Source: Hypomesus transpacificus
Taxonomy: Eukaryota; Chordata; Actinopteri; Osmeriformes; Osmeridae
Direction: 5' to 3'
Length of the DNA: 64,000 nt
NCBI RefSeq assembly: GCF_021917145.1
Contig: NC_061063.1
Coordinates: 8,131,376 to 8,195,375 of the forward strand
Shown here: positions 63,829 through 64,000 of the stretch, one piece after another
How the letters are laid out: each line of letters opens with the position of its first letter
Position numbering within the stretch: the stretch's first letter is position 1
The notes under the pieces: generated by a model
The model's input: only the letters and a program-made list of their open reading frames with translations
The model's database searches: none
Told to the model about the DNA's origin: nothing
Made by a program: the position numbers and the translations under genes

Positions 63829-64000
63829 AGGTTGGGCTTGGTGGCTAACTCATTAATCTCAGACTCTTTCCACGGCCTGTAAACGGACAGACCAGGCCTC
63901 ACTCCTCACCTGGTCACTCAATGACAGAATACAATGTATGAGGGGTTACTTGGAAAAAAGGGTTGTAGATGTTTAGTTTGGCGCCAAACAAGCAGGCTAA

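Larger units (their letters stand above)
59373..64000. other. Upstream region of nfyc
   Basis: No gene was confidently recognised. It holds GA/G-rich tracts (59395-59540), CT (60142-60212), GT (60305-60331), GA (60478-60546), CA (61366-61391), CTCC (62590-62718), two minisatellites (62036-62212 and 63672-63828) and a possible small exon at 63817-63876 (minus). Non-coding first exons of nfyc are expected here but could not be placed. Confidence 0.4.

Overview
This is a piece of a teleost fish chromosome. Genes are split by GT-AG introns, and a family of tRNA-derived SINEs, a fish L2-type LINE, a hAT-type MITE and very many (GA)n/(CA)n microsatellites and minisatellites fill the non-coding DNA. 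No prokaryotic or viral system was found. I rebuilt the genes exon by exon from protein-family memory, reading frame and splice-site phase; no database search was possible.

Layout, left to right. 1.2-6.4 kb: three exons of a ZNF385-like zinc-finger gene (minus) that runs off the left edge. 9.09-13.95 kb: an L2-type LINE (minus) broken by a 1,050-bp hAT-like MITE with a perfect 8-bp target duplication. 17.2-18.95 kb: complete rab25 (minus, 5 exons, 211 aa). 21.0-26.1 kb: complete ubqln4 (minus, 11 coding exons, 596 aa). 28.35-29.49 kb: complete lim2, lens MP20 (plus, 4 exons, 173 aa), divergent from ubqln4. 35.19-35.51 kb: the last two coding exons of tinagl1 (minus). 38,598-39,097: a 500-base N gap. 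44.88-45.18 kb: coding exon 1 of kcnq4 (minus). 51.45-59.37 kb: nfyc (minus, 10 coding exons, about 356 aa), with miR-30e and miR-30c in one intron. The rest is intronic or intergenic DNA rich in simple repeats.

The genes are not one pathway. RAB25-UBQLN4 and NFYC-KCNQ4 are each neighbours in human (1q22 and 1p34, from memory), so the window looks like two conserved vertebrate blocks in one fish region, perhaps joined across the gap.

Main points for a second look: (1) the nfyc-hosted miR-30e/miR-30c pair, unusually close together; (2) two single-base indels in nfyc's most conserved exons, which cancel in length but create a stop at the splice junction; (3) a minisatellite that repeats the exon end and 5' splice site of an nfyc exon, with other tandem arrays also sitting just inside introns next to donors; (4) the N gap, into which both tinagl1 and kcnq4 disappear, so it is probably much larger than 500 bases or a wrong join.
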